This document shows positions 62,913 through 64,000 of a stretch of 64,000 nt of DNA, piece by piece (position 1 is the stretch's first letter; each line of letters starts with the position of its first letter). This stretch comes from Candidatus Zixiibacteriota bacterium (GTDB lineage Bacteria; Desulfobacterota; Binatia; UBA9968), in the NCBI GenBank assembly GCA_035574315.1, contig DATLYW010000047.1:1-64000 (forward strand). The letters run 5' to 3'. A program made the translations under genes and the position numbers. The notes beneath the pieces were generated by a model that was given only the letters and a program-made list of their open reading frames with translations, was not told the DNA's origin and searched no databases.

Positions 62913-63899
62913 CTAATACTTCGATCTTCCCCTTCTCTCTTCCTGCAGCTTCTCCAGGAAAGAGAGGTCGAGCATCTCCGCCGGCCTGAGCGACATCCCC
63001 GCGAGCGACCTCTCGTTGGCGATCACGTTCTCGATCGCCTTCGCCGTCACCCACGGCAGCCCCGGCGTGAGCTGCGTGTAAGCCTTGCGCGTCTCCTCCA
63101 GCTCGTCGACCGCCCTGGACTTGTAGTAGTCGCCCAGGAAGCGGATCACCGCGTCGCGGTTTCTCTCGTCGCGGTAGAAATCCATCCCGTCCGCCAGCCC
63201 GCGCATGAAGCTCATCACGGTCTCGCGGTCGCTGTGGATGTAGGAGGTGGTGGTGAGCACGCCCGCGATGATGTACTCGAACTCGGTTTTCGACAGATCG
63301 ATCAACACCGGAAGCCCCGTCTTGCGGGCGAGCAGCGTGAACGGCGGCTGGAAGACCGACGCGTCGACGTGGCCGCCGTTGAGCGCCGCCCAGCGCTCGC
63401 CCGCGCCGCCCACGCCGACGATCGTCGCGTCGCGGTCGGGATTCATCCCCAGCCGCCTGAGCGCGTAGCGCGCGATGAAGTCCGAGCTGGCGCCGATCTG
63501 GCTCACGCCGATTTTCTTGCCCTTGAGATCGGCCGGCGTCTTGATCCCCTGGCTGGCGACCAGCACGTAGTCGAGCCGGTTGCCGGTGGCGCCGATGAAG
63601 CGAAGCTCTCTCGCCCCCTGGGCCCAGGCCGTCACCGAGGTCGAGCCGCCCTGCAGCTCGATGGGAACGTCCCGGCCGAGGAGCGCCTGGACCGCCGCCC
63701 GCCCGCCGCGGATGTACACCGGCTGGACGCGCAGCCCGTGCTTCTCGAAGGAACCCGAACGGTAGGCGACCCAGAAATAGCTGGTCGAGCCGCCGATGGG
63801 ATAGGCAACCTTGATCTCCTTGAGTGCCCGGACCTGCGCCGACGCGGGCGCAGCCGCCAGGAGCAGTGCGCAAACCGAAATGGCCCGCCTGGATATCAT
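62913..63899 (-). CDS. NMT1/SsuA-type ABC solute-binding protein
   Basis: Signal peptide MISRRAISVCALLLAAAPAS, then IKVAYPIGGSTSYFWVAYRS, KHGLRVQPVYIRGGRAAVQA and LKGKKIGVSQIGASSDFIAR. ATG at 63899 with GGAGGGCGGGAC upstream. It belongs to the same group as the genes at 38726 and 40701 but they differ from each other. Its neighbours are the enoyl-CoA hydratases, so its ligand may be an acid fed into that pathway; no transport partner is present. Confidence 0.85.
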   Translation of the reverse strand: MISRRAISVCALLLAAAPASAQVRALKEIKVAYPIGGSTSYFWVAYRSGSFEKHGLRVQPVYIRGGRAAVQALLGRDVPIELQGGSTSVTAWAQGARELRFIGATGNRLDYVLVASQGIKTPADLKGKKIGVSQIGASSDFIARYALRRLGMNPDRDATIVGVGGAGERWAALNGGHVDASVFQPPFTLLARKTGLPVLIDLSKTEFEYIIAGVLTTTSYIHSDRETVMSFMRGLADGMDFYRDERNRDAVIRFLGDYYKSRAVDELEETRKAYTQLTPGLPWVTAKAIENVIANERSLAGMSLRPAEMLDLSFLEKLQEERRGRSKY

Positions 63900-64000
63900 G
63901 TCCCGCCCTCCTTTCGCTCGACGCCTCCGCCGTCCGACCTCCGCTTCCGTTCTCTCCTCCTCGATTTTCGTTCTTACCCGCGTTCCCTTACCTCGCGGCT

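Overview
The window is a GC-rich chromosomal segment from a Gram-negative bacterium: it carries an LPS-assembly lipoprotein gene (lptE), several lipobox proteins and a Tat translocase gene. The order rpmF-plsX-fabD-fabG-acpP-rpiB-glyA-nrdR-ribD-ribE-ribBA-ribH-nusB-leuS-lptE is of deltaproteobacterial (Desulfobacterota) type. Acyl-CoA genes, orphan NMT1-type solute-binding proteins and intergenic TTGAACCC repeats fit an uncultured soil or subsurface relative such as a Binatota-like lineage. That placement is inference; no rRNA is present.

Region 1 (1-10141) looks like a decayed genomic island ending at a tRNA-Leu(UAA) gene whose 3' end faces it. It holds an IS5-family insertion cut by the window edge, a type IIG restriction-modification gene truncated by that insertion, a small unknown gene, a tyrosine-recombinase remnant, a 1747-residue SF1 helicase with a Vsr-like nuclease domain, and a WYL regulator. 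Two inverted arrays of an 11-bp repeat lie beside the tRNA.

Region 2 (10398-33426) is mostly housekeeping: a membrane spermidine-synthase-like protein, an H+-pumping pyrophosphatase (hppA), tatC, rpsT, leuS-lptE, nusB, the riboflavin genes, nrdR, glyA, rpiB, acpP, fabG, fabD, plsX, rpmF and a DUF177 gene, then a divergent pair made of a YhcC-type radical SAM gene and an HtrA-like protein that has lost its catalytic triad. The DHBP-synthase half of RibBA also lacks key residues. Neither fabF nor fabH is at its usual place.

Region 3 (33423-64000) is metabolic and accessory: an M1 aminopeptidase, a MaoC-like dehydratase, three solute-binding proteins without permeases, two acyl-CoA dehydrogenase plus hydroxycinnamoyl-CoA hydratase/lyase-like pairs, a double-domain CoA transferase, two further enoyl-CoA hydratases, a ThDP enzyme, an amidohydrolase, small cupin, VOC and Rieske proteins, and an MFS exporter. 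Together they suggest CoA-dependent breakdown of aromatic or branched organic acids.

The most notable gene is a UGSC-type selenoprotein at 45329-45871. Its in-frame UGA codon is followed by a perfect 8-bp stem-loop that fits a bacterial SECIS, and it sits in an operon with a conserved partner of unknown function. Seven intergenic sites share modular repeats, including octamer arrays of TTGAACCC.
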